The notes under the pieces: generated by a model
Database searches by the model: none
Seen by the model: the letters and a program-made list of their open reading frames with translations, nothing else
What the model was told of the DNA's origin: nothing
In this document: positions 31,700 through 41,338 of the stretch, in pieces
Position numbering within the stretch: the first letter of the stretch is position 1
Layout of the letters: each line of letters opens with the position of its first letter
Source: Saccharopolyspora erythraea
Lineage (GTDB): Bacteria > Actinomycetota > Actinomycetes > Mycobacteriales > Pseudonocardiaceae
Length of the DNA: 64,000 nucleotides
Reading direction: 5' to 3'
NCBI RefSeq assembly: GCF_018141105.1
Contig: NZ_CP054839.1
Location: 3,596,001-3,660,000, forward strand
Made by a program: the position numbers and the translations under genes

Positions 31700-33310
31700 G
31701 TGACCAACGCAAGCCGTGCTGTTGTCCTGATCGCCGAGAAGCTCGCGCCGTCGGTGGCGGAGGAGTTCGGCACCGATGTCGAGATCCGCCACGTGGACGG
31801 GACCGACCGCGAAGCGCTGCTCGACGCCGTGGCCGAGGCCGATGCGCTGCTGGTCCGTTCGTCGACGCAGGTCGATTCCGAGGTGCTGGGCGCCTCGAGC
31901 CGGTTGAAGGTGGTGGGCCGCGCAGGGGTCGGCCTGGACAACGTCGACGTCCCGGCGGCGACCGAGCGTGGCGTGCTGGTGGTCAACGCCCCCACGTCCA
32001 ACATCGTCTCGGCCGCCGAGCACGCGGTCGCCCTGCTGCTGGCGGTCGCGCGCAACGTGGCCGCGGCCGACGCGAGCCTGCGGGCGGGGGAGTGGAAGCG
32101 CAGCTCCTACACGGGAGTGGAGCTGCACGGCAAGACGATCGGCGTGGTCGGACTGGGAAAGATCGGCCAGCTGTTCGCGCAGCGCGTCGCCGCCTTCGGC
32201 ACCGACCTGATCGCCTACGACCCCTACCTGCCCGCCGCCCGCGCGGCCCGGTTGGGCATCGAGCTGGTCGGCCTGGAGGAGCTGCTGGAGCGTGCCGACG
32301 CGATCTCGGTCCACCTGCCCAAGACCGCCGAGACCGTGGGCCTGATCGGCGCGGAGGAGCTGAAGAAGGCCAGGAAGGCGATGCTGGTCGTCAACGCCGC
32401 GCGTGGCGGTCTGATCGACGAGGGCGCCCTCGCCGACGCACTCCGCAACGGTCACATCGGCGGGGCGGGGATCGACGTCTACGAGACCGAACCGACCACG
32501 TCCAGCCCGCTGTTCGAGCTCGCCAACGTGGTGGCCACCCCGCACCTGGGGGCGTCGACCGCGGAGGCGCAGGACCGCGCGGGAACCGATGTCGCGCGCT
32601 CGGTGCTGCTGGCGCTGGCCGGCGACTTCGTGCCGGACGCGGTGAACGTGCGGGGCGGTGCGGTCGGCGAGGAGGTCCTGCCGTACCTGCCGCTGACCGA
32701 GAAGCTCGGCTCGCTGCTGTCGGCTCTGTCGGCCGGCACTCCGAGCTCGCTGGTGGTCGAAGCCGTGGGCGAGCTGGCGAGCGAGGACGTGTCCGTCCTG
32801 GGTCTGGCGGCGCTGCGCGGGCTGTTCACCGGTGTGGTCGACAGCCAGGTCACCTTCGTCAACGCGCCGCGACTGGCCGAGGAGTTCGGAGTGGACGTCG
32901 AGGTGAAGGTGTCGCAGGAGAGCCCGGACCACCGCAGCGCCGTCTCGTTGCGCGCGGTCGGGGCCGACGGCCGCACCGCCGTGGTCTCCGGTGCGCTGAC
33001 CGGTCCGAACCAGGTGGAGAAGCTGGTCGAGGTCGACGGCAGGCACTTCGACTTCCGGATCGAGGGCGACGTGCTGCTGCTGGAGTGCCCGGACCGCCCG
33101 GGCGTGATGGGCCGAGTCGGCACCCTGCTCGGCGAGACCGGTGCCAACATCCACGCGGCCGCGGTGAGCCAGACCTCCGGAGGGTCGGACGCGATCATGC
33201 TGCTGCGCGTGGACCGCCCGGTGCAGGAGCAGGCGCTCGAACCGATCGGCAAGGCCGTCGACGCACGCATCGTCCGCGCGGTGAGCTTCTCCGACCACAA
33301 CGGCAAATGA
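31700..33310 (+). CDS. serA: D-3-phosphoglycerate dehydrogenase
   Basis: SerA makes 3-phosphohydroxypyruvate, the first step of serine synthesis. The 536-residue actinobacterial long form has the substrate/NAD core (NAD loop GVVGLGKIGQLFA, arginine region NAARGGLIDEGAL, catalytic histidine in TPHLGASTAEAQ), an intervening domain (about 315-455) and a C-terminal ACT domain (about 460-536) that senses serine. GGAGG precedes the GTG at 31700. It stands alone between the chimeric ORF and an epimerase gene. Unlike the catabolic glyA/sdaA it is biosynthetic. Confidence 0.96.
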   Translation: MTNASRAVVLIAEKLAPSVAEEFGTDVEIRHVDGTDREALLDAVAEADALLVRSSTQVDSEVLGASSRLKVVGRAGVGLDNVDVPAATERGVLVVNAPTSNIVSAAEHAVALLLAVARNVAAADASLRAGEWKRSSYTGVELHGKTIGVVGLGKIGQLFAQRVAAFGTDLIAYDPYLPAARAARLGIELVGLEELLERADAISVHLPKTAETVGLIGAEELKKARKAMLVVNAARGGLIDEGALADALRNGHIGGAGIDVYETEPTTSSPLFELANVVATPHLGASTAEAQDRAGTDVARSVLLALAGDFVPDAVNVRGGAVGEEVLPYLPLTEKLGSLLSALSAGTPSSLVVEAVGELASEDVSVLGLAALRGLFTGVVDSQVTFVNAPRLAEEFGVDVEVKVSQESPDHRSAVSLRAVGADGRTAVVSGALTGPNQVEKLVEVDGRHFDFRIEGDVLLLECPDRPGVMGRVGTLLGETGANIHAAAVSQTSGGSDAIMLLRVDRPVQEQALEPIGKAVDARIVRAVSFSDHNGK

Positions 33311-33313
33311 GCT

Positions 33314-33345
33314 GACAGCATCCTTCGCGAGCGGTGATGGCTGTC
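33314..33345. terminator. Hairpin after serA
   Basis: GACAGCATC and GATGGCTGTC pair with one bulged base around a 13-nt loop, directly after the serA stop codon. Confidence 0.45.
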
Positions 33346-33392
33346 GGTTGTTCCTGATGGAATCCCGCCGAACACCAACTCCAGGAGACGCA

Positions 33393-34346
33393 ATGTCCCT
33401 CCACGTCGTCGTCGGCAAGGGGCCGGTCGGCACTGCCACCGCCGAACTCCTCGCCGACCGCGGCCACGCGGTCCGCGTGATCAGCCGGTCCGGCGGCCCC
33501 GCCACCAGCCGGGCCGACGGCTCGATCGAGCAGGTCGCGCTCGACGCCTCCGACAGCGCCAGGCTCGCCGAGGCGTGCGAGGGCGCGGTGGCCGTCTACG
33601 GTTGCGCGGCGCCGCCCTACCACCGGTGGGTCGAGGACTGGCCTCCGCTGTCGGCGGCGCTGCTCGACGCGGCCGAGCGCAGCGGCGCGGTGCTGGTCCT
33701 CGCGGGAAACCTCTACGCCTACGGTCCGACCGAGGCGGTGCTGACCGAGGACCTGCCCGCCGCGGCGAACACCCGCAAGGGACAGGTCCGCGCCCGTGTC
33801 TGGCAGGACGCGCTGCAACGCCACGAGGCCGGACGCGTCCGGGTCACCGAAGCCCGTGCCTCGGACTTCGTCGGCCCCGGTGTGACGGCGGGCGGGCACC
33901 TGGCCGAGCGGGCGCTGCCCGCGCTGCTCAAGGGCCGCCCGGTCCGCGTTCTCGGCGATCCGGACGCGCAGCACAGCTGGACCTACGTGCCCGACATCGC
34001 GCGCACGCTGGTCCGCCTGGCCGAGGAGGAGCGGGCGTGGGGACGGGTGTGGCACGTCCCCACGCCGCCGCCGTACTCGGCGCGGAGCGCGATCGAGTCC
34101 ATGTGCCGGATCGCCGACGTCGCACCGGTCCGGGTGGCCGCGACGCCGTGGGCGATGGTGCGCCTCGGTGGTCTGGTGTCGCCGCTGCTGCGCGAGCTGG
34201 TCGAGATCCGCTACCAGTTCGACGAGCCGTTCGTGGTGGATACCAGTGCCTACACCGACACGTTCGGGGAGCAGGCGACGCCGGCGAAGGACGCGCTCGC
34301 CGCGACGGTCACGTGGTGGCGGGAACGGCTCGCCGCGCGTTCCTGA
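33393..34346 (+). CDS. NAD-dependent epimerase/dehydratase family protein (SDR)
   Basis: A 317-residue extended SDR-like protein. The N-terminal nucleotide-binding motif is VVGKGPVGTATAELLADRGH, and YAYGPTEAVLTEDLPAAANT followed by KGQVRARVW supplies a YxxxK-like active-site region of the atypical kind. TWTYVPDIA-type sequence (HSWTYVPDIARTLVRLAEE) marks the substrate domain. CAGGAG precedes the ATG. Such proteins act on nucleotide sugars or reduce small carbonyls; no substrate can be assigned. A thioesterase gene follows after 39 bp. Confidence 0.82.
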   Translation: MSLHVVVGKGPVGTATAELLADRGHAVRVISRSGGPATSRADGSIEQVALDASDSARLAEACEGAVAVYGCAAPPYHRWVEDWPPLSAALLDAAERSGAVLVLAGNLYAYGPTEAVLTEDLPAAANTRKGQVRARVWQDALQRHEAGRVRVTEARASDFVGPGVTAGGHLAERALPALLKGRPVRVLGDPDAQHSWTYVPDIARTLVRLAEEERAWGRVWHVPTPPPYSARSAIESMCRIADVAPVRVAATPWAMVRLGGLVSPLLRELVEIRYQFDEPFVVDTSAYTDTFGEQATPAKDALAATVTWWRERLAARS

Positions 34347-34385
34347 CCGGCAACTCGCGAGCAGCCCGATCCGGGGAGCAGACGA

Positions 34386-35006
34386 ATGGAAGATCGGAGC
34401 CCGCAGGCGCAGGCCGCGCAGGTGCAGAGGCGACGGCTGGCCGCGGCCGAACTGGGCGCGGCACTGCGGGAACTGGCCGATGCGGCGGTCTCCACGGAGG
34501 CCGGAGAGGATGTCCTGCTCCGAGTCGCCGAGCGTGCACGTGCACTGGTCCCGGAGTTGAACACGGCGCGGAGAACCCCGGGGGAGCCCGCATCCGTCGA
34601 CGCGGTCAGGTCGGGGCCGTACATGTACAACCCGGTCGTCGGGCCGGGGAACCCGATGGCTCCGCCCATGACCGTGGAGGTCGTCGACGGCGTCGCGGTG
34701 GGCACGTGCACGCTCGGGCTGGCCTACGAGGGCCCGGCCCGATACGCCCACGGCGGGATCAGCGCACTGCTGCTGGACCAGATGCTCGGCCGTGCCCACG
34801 CGGCGAACGGACGCCCGGGGGTGACGGTGACGTTGTCCGTGCGGTACCGGCGGCCGGTGCCGCTTGAGACACCCCTGCGGCTCACCGCGTGGCTGGACGA
34901 GTCCGGTGACTACCCGATCGGGCGCGCCACGATCGCCACGGCCGCCGCGCCGGACACGGCTCTCGTGTCCGCCGAGGGGCGGTTCCTCGGCGTGAAACTC
35001 CGTTAG
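34386..35006 (+). CDS. PaaI-type hotdog thioesterase
   Basis: A 206-residue protein with a C-terminal single hotdog domain (about 80-206). The helix signature GGISALLLDQMLGRAHAANG and the strand VTVTLSVRYRRPVPLETPL match PaaI-like acyl-CoA thioesterases. The first 70 residues are a helical, Ala/Arg-rich extension (AQAAQVQRRRLAAAELGAAL). The substrate is unknown. It follows the epimerase gene and converges with the glycosyltransferase gene. Confidence 0.85.
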   Translation: MEDRSPQAQAAQVQRRRLAAAELGAALRELADAAVSTEAGEDVLLRVAERARALVPELNTARRTPGEPASVDAVRSGPYMYNPVVGPGNPMAPPMTVEVVDGVAVGTCTLGLAYEGPARYAHGGISALLLDQMLGRAHAANGRPGVTVTLSVRYRRPVPLETPLRLTAWLDESGDYPIGRATIATAAAPDTALVSAEGRFLGVKLR

Positions 35007-35024
35007 CTCGAGTTCCGGGGCGGA

Positions 35025-36323
35025 TCACCGGTGCGTGCTCCGGGAACGCAGGTGGTTCTGGATGGCGTCGGCCGCCGCGACCGCTCCGCCTTCCTCGCTG
35101 ATGGACGCGCCCGCCTCCCGTGCCGCTGCGCGCAGCGACGGGTCGGTCAGGGCGCGGTCGACGGCGGCGCGCACTTCAGCGGCGGGAACCGGCCGGTTCG
35201 ACAGGTTGTGGCGGAGTACGACGCCGGCGCCGCGATCGGCCACAGCCCGGCCGATGACCAGTTGCTCGGCCTGCTGCGGGACGACGACGAGCGGCACCCC
35301 GCACGCCAGCCCTTCCAGCGCGCTGTTCATCCCGCCGTGCGTGACGAACACGTCCGCGCGCCGCAGTACGTCGAGCTGCGGCACCGAGGCGCGGATCAGC
35401 GTGTTCGACGGCGGCGGGCCCAGCTTCGCCGGATCGGTGTGCGAGCCGATCGTGAGCAGGACACGTGCCGGCAGTTCCGCCAGTGCTTCGAAGCAGGCGC
35501 GGAAGAACGCATCGCTGCCGGTGTGCAGCGTGCCCAGGGACACCAGGGTCAGCGGTTCGGGGCCGTCGACGAAGGCGGCGAGCTCGGGGTCGAGCCGGTC
35601 GTCGCGGCGCTCCGCGGAGATCGTGGGCCCGACGAACCGGCAGTGCTCGTCGAGACGGGGGTTCGGCGACTGCATCCGGCTCGGTACCGGGAAGATCGTC
35701 AGGTCGCCGCGCATCGGCAGGCTCGGCGCCGGCGGGTAGGACTGCTTGCCGAACCGTTGCACCACGCGGCGCTTCGCCGACCGCGCGGCAGGAACACCGG
35801 GGAGGGCCTCGCGGAGGAAGTGCAGCCACTCGCGTGCGGTCAGGCAGGAGAAGTCCTTGCCGCCGACCATGATCGTCGTCATCAGCGAGATCATGGGCAG
35901 GCCGAGGCTCGCCGCGGCCATGCGGCCCCAGATCGCGTTGGAGTCGAACACGACTGCGGCGGGACGTTCCGACTTCAGCTCTGAGAGCAGGAACGGCAGC
36001 AGCGTCTCGGTGGCCTTCAGTATCCGGGCGACGACCCGGACCGGGCCGCCGGTCTGCGTGGCCTTCGCGATGTCGGCCGAACCGAGTGCGTCCGCCGGGT
36101 AGGCGCGGAACTCGCAGCCGGTGTCCTCGACCGCTGCTCGGAACTCGTCGCTGCTGTAGTAGATGACCTCCACACCGCGACTCGTCAGTTCACGCACGAT
36201 CGGCAGGCTCGGGTTGACGTGGCCGGCAGCCGGCATGCCCACCACGACCACCCGACTCGCACCGTCCGCCTTTTCCTGGTTCGCCGGGCGGACGCCGGGC
36301 GAACCGGTTGCGCTGTCATTCAT
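35025..36323 (-). CDS. UGT-type (macrolide-like) glycosyltransferase
   Basis: A 432-residue GT-B enzyme. The C-terminal donor-binding signature is VFVTHGGMNSALEGLACGVP followed by LVVVPQQAEQ, and the N-terminal acceptor domain starts VVVGMPAAGHVNPSLPIVRE with the catalytic-type histidine in AAGHVNP. It resembles MGT/OleD enzymes that inactivate macrolides and other small molecules by glucosylation. It overlaps the TetR gene by 8 bp and lies downstream of it, so the pair looks like an inducible self-protection or detoxification unit. Acceptor unknown. Confidence 0.9.
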   Translation of the reverse strand: MNDSATGSPGVRPANQEKADGASRVVVVGMPAAGHVNPSLPIVRELTSRGVEVIYYSSDEFRAAVEDTGCEFRAYPADALGSADIAKATQTGGPVRVVARILKATETLLPFLLSELKSERPAAVVFDSNAIWGRMAAASLGLPMISLMTTIMVGGKDFSCLTAREWLHFLREALPGVPAARSAKRRVVQRFGKQSYPPAPSLPMRGDLTIFPVPSRMQSPNPRLDEHCRFVGPTISAERRDDRLDPELAAFVDGPEPLTLVSLGTLHTGSDAFFRACFEALAELPARVLLTIGSHTDPAKLGPPPSNTLIRASVPQLDVLRRADVFVTHGGMNSALEGLACGVPLVVVPQQAEQLVIGRAVADRGAGVVLRHNLSNRPVPAAEVRAAVDRALTDPSLRAAAREAGASISEEGGAVAAADAIQNHLRSRSTHR

Positions 36324-36948
36324 CGTCGTGCGCTCCTTCGCGCGATGTGGCGGGCCGGTAGCCGACCTGCCGGAGGATGTCGGTGAAACAGCTCTTGATC
36401 GCGTCTTCGCCGCTGTCGTCCGGATGCACGCTCACGTACAGCAGCGCCGCGCCGGCGAACATCTGTTGCAGGACGGCGGAGTCCACGTGCGGCGGCAGCT
36501 CGCCGGCCTCACGTGCCCGGTCCAGGGTGGCGCGCACCGGATCGACACCGCGGCGGCCGTGCGCGTCCGCGTATGCCTTCAGCAGTTCGGGGTAGTCATC
36601 GGCCGCGGCGTACAGGCGGCGCATCAGCTTGCGGTCGCGGGGATGCGCCAGCAGTGCGGCCCAGTGCGCGACCATCGCGTCGACGCCGGGCCACTCCAGC
36701 CCGCCGGTGTCCGCGTCGCGGTACTCCCACTCGACCGCGCTCACCAGCAGTGCGGTCAGGTTCGGGAACCGCCGGTACACGGTGGCGCGGGTGACCCCGG
36801 CGCGCCGCGCCACCCCTTCGACGCTGACCTGGCCGACACCGCGCTCGATCAGCAGTTCCGTCGCGGCGGCGAGGATCGCCTCGTCCGCCTCGGCGCTGCG
36901 TGGCCGACCGGGAGGCCGGCCACGCAGCGCGCCGTCGTCAGACTTCAC
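36316..36948 (-). CDS. TetR family regulator controlling the glycosyltransferase
   Basis: A 210-residue TetR protein. The N-terminal HTH (about 25-70) contains GVGQVSVEGVARRAGVTRAT and VYRRFPNLTALL; the C-terminal ligand-binding domain is helical, TetR_C_11-like. It starts with GTG at 36948, two bases from a perfect operator, so its mRNA is probably leaderless and autorepressed. The glycosyltransferase gene overlaps its end, so the ligand is probably the glycosyltransferase acceptor. Confidence 0.92.
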   Translation of the reverse strand: MKSDDGALRGRPPGRPRSAEADEAILAAATELLIERGVGQVSVEGVARRAGVTRATVYRRFPNLTALLVSAVEWEYRDADTGGLEWPGVDAMVAHWAALLAHPRDRKLMRRLYAAADDYPELLKAYADAHGRRGVDPVRATLDRAREAGELPPHVDSAVLQQMFAGAALLYVSVHPDDSGEDAIKSCFTDILRQVGYRPATSREGAHDDE

Positions 36949-36950
36949 GC

Positions 36951-36985
36951 TAGATACAATACAGAGCAGACCTGTATTGTATCTA
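36951..36985. promoter_or_regulatory. Perfect TetR operator
   Basis: TAGATACAATACAG (36951-36964) and CTGTATTGTATCTA (36972-36985) are perfect 14-bp inverted arms around AGCAGAC. Its AT-rich arms stand out from the surroundings and touch the TetR start codon. It also contains the best -10-like hexamers of the region (TACAAT, TATTGT). Confidence 0.9.
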
Positions 36986-37096
36986 CCCGGACGACATCAA
37001 GATCCCGGCAATTCGAACCCCGGTGATCACCGTCGGGCGACTGAACACCGAGCCCCGGCATGCCCTGACCCGCTCCCCGGCAGGGCGGGGGAGGGG

Positions 37097-39322
37097 TCAG
37101 CTGTCCGCCAGTGGCAGCTCGGGCAGCAGTTTGTCGAGTGTGATGGGGAAGTCGCGCACGCGTATGCCGGTCGCGTTGAACACCGCGTTGGCCACCGCCG
37201 CACCGGCCCCGCAGATGCCCAGCTCGCCGAGCCCCTTGGCGCCGAGGACGTTGGCCTTGTCGTCGAAGCTCTCGATGATGACGGCCTCGACTTCGGGGAC
37301 GTCGGCGTGGACGGGCACCAGGTAGTGCGCGAGATCCCGGTTGACGAAGGCGCCGGACCGCGTGTCGACGACGGCGTCCTCGTCCAGGGCCGAGCTCAGT
37401 CCCCAGATCATCCCGCCGATCAGCTGCGAGCGGGCGGTCTTGGCGTTGAGGACGCGACCGGCCGTGAACACGCCCAGCATCCTGCGCAGGCGGATCTCGG
37501 CGGTGTCGGCGTCCACAGCGACTTCGGCGAAGTGTGCACCGTAGGTGTTGATCGAGTATTCCTTGTAGTTCGGGTCATCGGCCATGGACTGGGTCTCGCC
37601 CTCCGCCTCCAGACCTTCCGGGTGGTGTCGTGCGACGAGCTCGCGCAGCTCCTCGGAAGCGCTGCCGACGCGCACGCTGCCATCGGCGAACACCGCGTCC
37701 GCGGTGTTCACGCCGTGCAGTGGGGAACGCGCGTCGTCACGCGCCTGATCCAGCAGCGTCTCGCGCAGGGACTCGCACGCGCGGTGGACCGCGGTGCCCG
37801 CGCCGCCCGCGCCCCATGAACCCCCGGAGCCGGAGCTGGTCGGGAACTCCGACGAGCCGAGCTCGACACGCACGCGATCGACCGGCAGTCCGAGCCCGTC
37901 GGCCGCGACCTGGCTGAGGATCGTGTAGGTACCGGTGCCGATGTCGGTCATGTCCGACTGGACGACGGCGGTTCCGTCCGCCTCCAACCGGACCCGCGCC
38001 CTCATCGGCAGCTGGAAGTGCCCGCGGATGGCGGTGGACATGCCGTATCCGATCAGCCTGCGTCCGTCGCGCCGGCTCCCGGGCGTGGTGGGCCGCTGTT
38101 CCCAGCCGAAGCGGCGGGCCCCTTCGCGCAGGCAGTCGACCGCGCGCCGGTCGCTGAACGGCACGCCCCGCTCGGGGTCGACCTCGGGTTCGTTGCGGAT
38201 CCGCAGCTCGACCGGGTCCATGCCGAGCACGTGGGCCAGCTCGTCCATGGCCGACTCGACCGCCAGCATGCCCGTCGCTTCCCCTGGCGCGCGGACGTCC
38301 TCGCCGCGCGGCAGGTCGAGTGCCACCAGGCGGTGGCGCGTCAACCGATTGGGCGCGGCGTAGAGGGGCCGGGTCGTGGCGGCGCTCTGCTCGGCGTACT
38401 CGATGCGCGGGCTGGTGAACATCGTGGATTCGTGGGCGAGGGCGACCAGCCGCCCGTCCCGTCCCGCGCCCAGCCGGACCCGCTGGTCCGATGTGGGCCG
38501 CAGGCCGACGAGCTCGAAGATCTGCTGCCGGGTCTGCGCGACCTTGACCGGCATGCCCAGCGTGCGGGCGGCGAGCGCGGCCAGGGTCGTCTCCTGGTGG
38601 ACGCGCAGCTTGGACCCGAACCCGCCGCCGATGTACGGGGTGACGACGTGGATCCGATCGCCGTCGAGCTGGAGCGTCGCGGCGAGCGAGGAGTGCGCCG
38701 AGTCGACGATCTGGCAGCTCACGTAGACCGTCAGGTGCTCGCCCTGCGGCACCGCGAGGCACGCTTGCGGTTCCATCGGCTGGGAGAACATGTACGGCGT
38801 CGTGTAGCGCTGATCGACTCTGACCGCTGCGGTGTCGAACGCCGCGTCGAAGTCGCCCACCGCGGTGTCGGTCGGCAGTCCGGCGTTCACCGCATCCGGG
38901 GCGTAGGCCTCGTCCTCGTGCGCGGCGAAGTCGAAGCGGCCCGGTTCCTCGGCGTATTCGACGTCGACGAGGCGGGCCGCGGCGCGTGCCTGCTCGAAGG
39001 TGGAGGCCACGACCAGCGCCACGGGCTCGCCGTAGTGGTGGACGTCGGGGTCGGCCAGCGCCGGATAGGCGCGCCAGTACTCGAAGGAGACGGACAGGTC
39101 GGGCACGCCCTGCGCCGGAGCGTTGTGGTGCGTCATCACCATGCGCACGCCGGGCGCGCGCTCGGCGGCTTCGGTGTCGATGCGGGTGATGCGGCCCTTG
39201 CCGATCGTCGCGCCGACGATGAACCCGTACAGCGGTTGTCCGTCCCACTGCTCGTAGGCGTAGGGGGCGCGACCGGAAACCTTCAACTGGCCGTCGACGC
39301 GGTTGAGCCCTTGCCCGATCAT
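37097..39322 (-). CDS. Xanthine dehydrogenase family, molybdopterin-binding large subunit (PaoC-like)
   Basis: The 741-residue catalytic subunit of a three-part molybdenum hydroxylase. It has the substrate/cofactor domains of the xanthine oxidase family and ends with AKGLGELGICGAGAAVANAV, in which the glutamate of GELG is the catalytic base position. The small (2Fe-2S) and FAD genes lie upstream in the same operon (order small-FAD-large, as in E. coli PaoABC). Together with the [4Fe-4S]-type FAD subunit this suggests an aldehyde oxidoreductase rather than xanthine dehydrogenase. The substrate is inferred. Confidence 0.9.
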   Translation of the reverse strand: MIGQGLNRVDGQLKVSGRAPYAYEQWDGQPLYGFIVGATIGKGRITRIDTEAAERAPGVRMVMTHHNAPAQGVPDLSVSFEYWRAYPALADPDVHHYGEPVALVVASTFEQARAAARLVDVEYAEEPGRFDFAAHEDEAYAPDAVNAGLPTDTAVGDFDAAFDTAAVRVDQRYTTPYMFSQPMEPQACLAVPQGEHLTVYVSCQIVDSAHSSLAATLQLDGDRIHVVTPYIGGGFGSKLRVHQETTLAALAARTLGMPVKVAQTRQQIFELVGLRPTSDQRVRLGAGRDGRLVALAHESTMFTSPRIEYAEQSAATTRPLYAAPNRLTRHRLVALDLPRGEDVRAPGEATGMLAVESAMDELAHVLGMDPVELRIRNEPEVDPERGVPFSDRRAVDCLREGARRFGWEQRPTTPGSRRDGRRLIGYGMSTAIRGHFQLPMRARVRLEADGTAVVQSDMTDIGTGTYTILSQVAADGLGLPVDRVRVELGSSEFPTSSGSGGSWGAGGAGTAVHRACESLRETLLDQARDDARSPLHGVNTADAVFADGSVRVGSASEELRELVARHHPEGLEAEGETQSMADDPNYKEYSINTYGAHFAEVAVDADTAEIRLRRMLGVFTAGRVLNAKTARSQLIGGMIWGLSSALDEDAVVDTRSGAFVNRDLAHYLVPVHADVPEVEAVIIESFDDKANVLGAKGLGELGICGAGAAVANAVFNATGIRVRDFPITLDKLLPELPLADS

Positions 39323-39332
39323 CGTCGCCTCC

Positions 39333-40316
39333 TCAGCTGGCCCCGGCCGCCTGCGCCAGCGTGCGGCACAGGGTGCGCTTGGCCAGCTCGATCTTGAAGT
39401 CGTTGCCGCCCTGCCCCACGGCGTCGCGCATCGCCGCCTCGGCGGCGGCGCGATAGGTGGCCGACGTGGCGGGGTTGCCTATCAGCGCGGCCTCCGCCTC
39501 GATCGATCTCCAGGGCTTGTGCGCCACGCTGCCGAACACGACCCGGGCGCTGTTGACCGTCCCGTCATCGGTCGAGACGATGACCGCCACGGAGACCAGG
39601 GCGAACTCGTAGGACGCCCGGTCCCGCACCTTGCGGTAGAGCTGACGGCCCGGCGGGGGCGCGGGCAGGATCACCGCCGTGATCATCTCGCCCGGTCGCA
39701 GGACGGTCTCGATGTGCGGTGTGTCGCCGGGCAAGCGGTGGAAGTCCGCGATGGCGACGAGGCGTACGGACCCTTCGGCGTCGAGCAGCTCGATCTGCGC
39801 CTCCAGCACCGCCATCGCGACGGCCATGTCGGAGGGGTGGGTGGCGATGCAGGCGTCGCTCGCGCCGAGGATCGCGTGGATGCGGTTGTAACCGCCGATC
39901 GCCGAGCATCCGGAACCGGGGTCGCGCTTGTTGCAACCCGCGGCCGCGTAGTAGAAGTACGGGCATCGGGTGCGCTGCAACAGGTTCCCGCCGACAGACG
40001 CCTTGTTGCGCAGCTGGCCCGAGGCGCCGGCGAGCAGCGCCTGCGACAGCACCGGATACCGCTCGCGTACCCGGGTGTCGGCGGCGAGGCCGGAGTTCGA
40101 GACCTGGGCACCGATGCGCAGTCCGCGGTCGGGCTGCTCCTCGATGTCGGTCAGGGGCAGATGGCTGATGTCGACCAGATGGCTGGGATGCTCGACATCG
40201 ATCTTCATGAGGTCGAGCAGGTTCGTGCCGCCGCTGATGAACTTCGCGCCGGGCTGGGACACCGCGGCGACCGCGGCGCGCGCGTCCGTCACTCGCTCGT
40301 AGGTGAAGGGCCTCAT
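39333..40316 (-). CDS. Molybdenum hydroxylase FAD subunit with [4Fe-4S] insertion (PaoB-like)
   Basis: A 327-residue FAD-binding subunit (PFTYERV start, [16 protein letters not shown] loop, [19 protein letters not shown]). The cysteines in [20 protein letters not shown], followed by GCSAIGG, match the extra [4Fe-4S] cluster of PaoB and 4-hydroxybenzoyl-CoA reductase beta subunits. I placed the start at ATG 40316, which overlaps the 2Fe-2S gene by 4 bp; a longer upstream frame is the shadow of that gene. Electrons would pass from molybdenum through the small subunit to FAD. Confidence 0.9.
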   Translation of the reverse strand: MRPFTYERVTDARAAVAAVSQPGAKFISGGTNLLDLMKIDVEHPSHLVDISHLPLTDIEEQPDRGLRIGAQVSNSGLAADTRVRERYPVLSQALLAGASGQLRNKASVGGNLLQRTRCPYFYYAAAGCNKRDPGSGCSAIGGYNRIHAILGASDACIATHPSDMAVAMAVLEAQIELLDAEGSVRLVAIADFHRLPGDTPHIETVLRPGEMITAVILPAPPPGRQLYRKVRDRASYEFALVSVAVIVSTDDGTVNSARVVFGSVAHKPWRSIEAEAALIGNPATSATYRAAAEAAMRDAVGQGGNDFKIELAKRTLCRTLAQAAGAS

Positions 40317-40918
40317 TCCCGGCCTCCCTCGGCGACGCCGCGGATGGCGGCGACGATGTTCGGGTAGGCGGCGCAACGGCAGATGTTGCCGCTCATCCGC
40401 TCGCGGATCTCCTCGTCGGTCAACGCGATCCGGGCGGACGCCACGTCGGCGGTGACGTGGCTGGGCCAGCCCGCCTCCGCTTCGGCGAGCATGCCGACGG
40501 CCGAACAGATCTGACCGGGTGTGCAGTAGCCGCACTGGAAGCCGTCGCGCTCGAGGAAGGCGGACTGCATGGGGTGCAGGGCGCCGGGCGAGCCGAGACC
40601 TTCGATCGTCACGATCTCGTCGCCTTCGTGCATGACGGCGAGCGTCAGGCAGGAGTTGATGCGCCGGCCGTTGACGAGCACCGTGCAGGCGCCGCACTGC
40701 CCGTGGTCGCATCCCTTCTTCGTCCCGCCCATGCGCAGGTGCTCGCGCAGCGCGTCGAGCAGCGACGTGCGCGGATCCAGCTCGAGGCGGCGCTCACGGC
40801 CGTTGACGTTCAGCGTGATCGCCGAGAGCGGAATCGCCTCCTGCTGCCCCGGCCCCACTGCGGTTGACGTGCCGGCCGGGCCGGACGACTGGCGGGTGTC
40901 GGTCGCTGACTCGCCCAT
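40313..40918 (-). CDS. Molybdenum hydroxylase [2Fe-2S] subunit (PaoA-like)
   Basis: A 201-residue small subunit with both [2Fe-2S] domains. The plant-ferredoxin-type motif is [20 protein letters not shown], and the second domain has CGYCTPGQI and [12 protein letters not shown]. The first 40 residues are a Ser/Gly-rich tail without a Tat or Sec signal, whereas E. coli PaoA is exported, so the enzyme here is probably cytoplasmic. GAAGGAG precedes the ATG at 40918. First gene of the operon. Confidence 0.9.
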   Translation of the reverse strand: MGESATDTRQSSGPAGTSTAVGPGQQEAIPLSAITLNVNGRERRLELDPRTSLLDALREHLRMGGTKKGCDHGQCGACTVLVNGRRINSCLTLAVMHEGDEIVTIEGLGSPGALHPMQSAFLERDGFQCGYCTPGQICSAVGMLAEAEAGWPSHVTADVASARIALTDEEIRERMSGNICRCAAYPNIVAAIRGVAEGGRE

Positions 40919-41338
40919 TGCGGCTCTCCTTCGCGCTTGTGAGGCTGCCGCCGATGTGAGGTCTCCGCCGGGTGCGCTCGGCCGCCGCGGCGCGACCGGG
41001 CGTCTTCGAGGGCGCTGAGGCCCCATCGTCAAGATCGCCTGGCATCCCCGGACCCCGCCGCGGCGCGGCGCCGGACGGACCGGCGCCTCCGCGACGGCGT
41101 TCCCCCGTGGCGGAGGCGCTGGGCTTTCGCCTACCGCACACAGGCTGGACGCGGGGTCGCTGGTGGAGACAGGGGCTTAAGTCCGTTGGGCGCGGAGCAC
41201 GCCGTCGTGACAGCCCGCCGGCGTGTGCACAACCGCAGGTCAGTGGGCTGTTCGGCGCTCCGGGGTGGCAAGAGTGGCGACCACGCGAAGATTCGCTGAT
41301 GCTGCTCTGGTGTTGGCCGGGTGCACGGAGGAGGAGTC
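40919..41338. other. Intergenic region between divergent transcription units
   Basis: No reading frame here resembles a known protein. The region must hold promoters for the leftward molybdenum hydroxylase operon and for the rightward small-protein gene, but I see no convincing -35/-10 pair. TTGACG on the minus strand near 41030 is the best -35 candidate for the operon. Confidence 0.35.
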
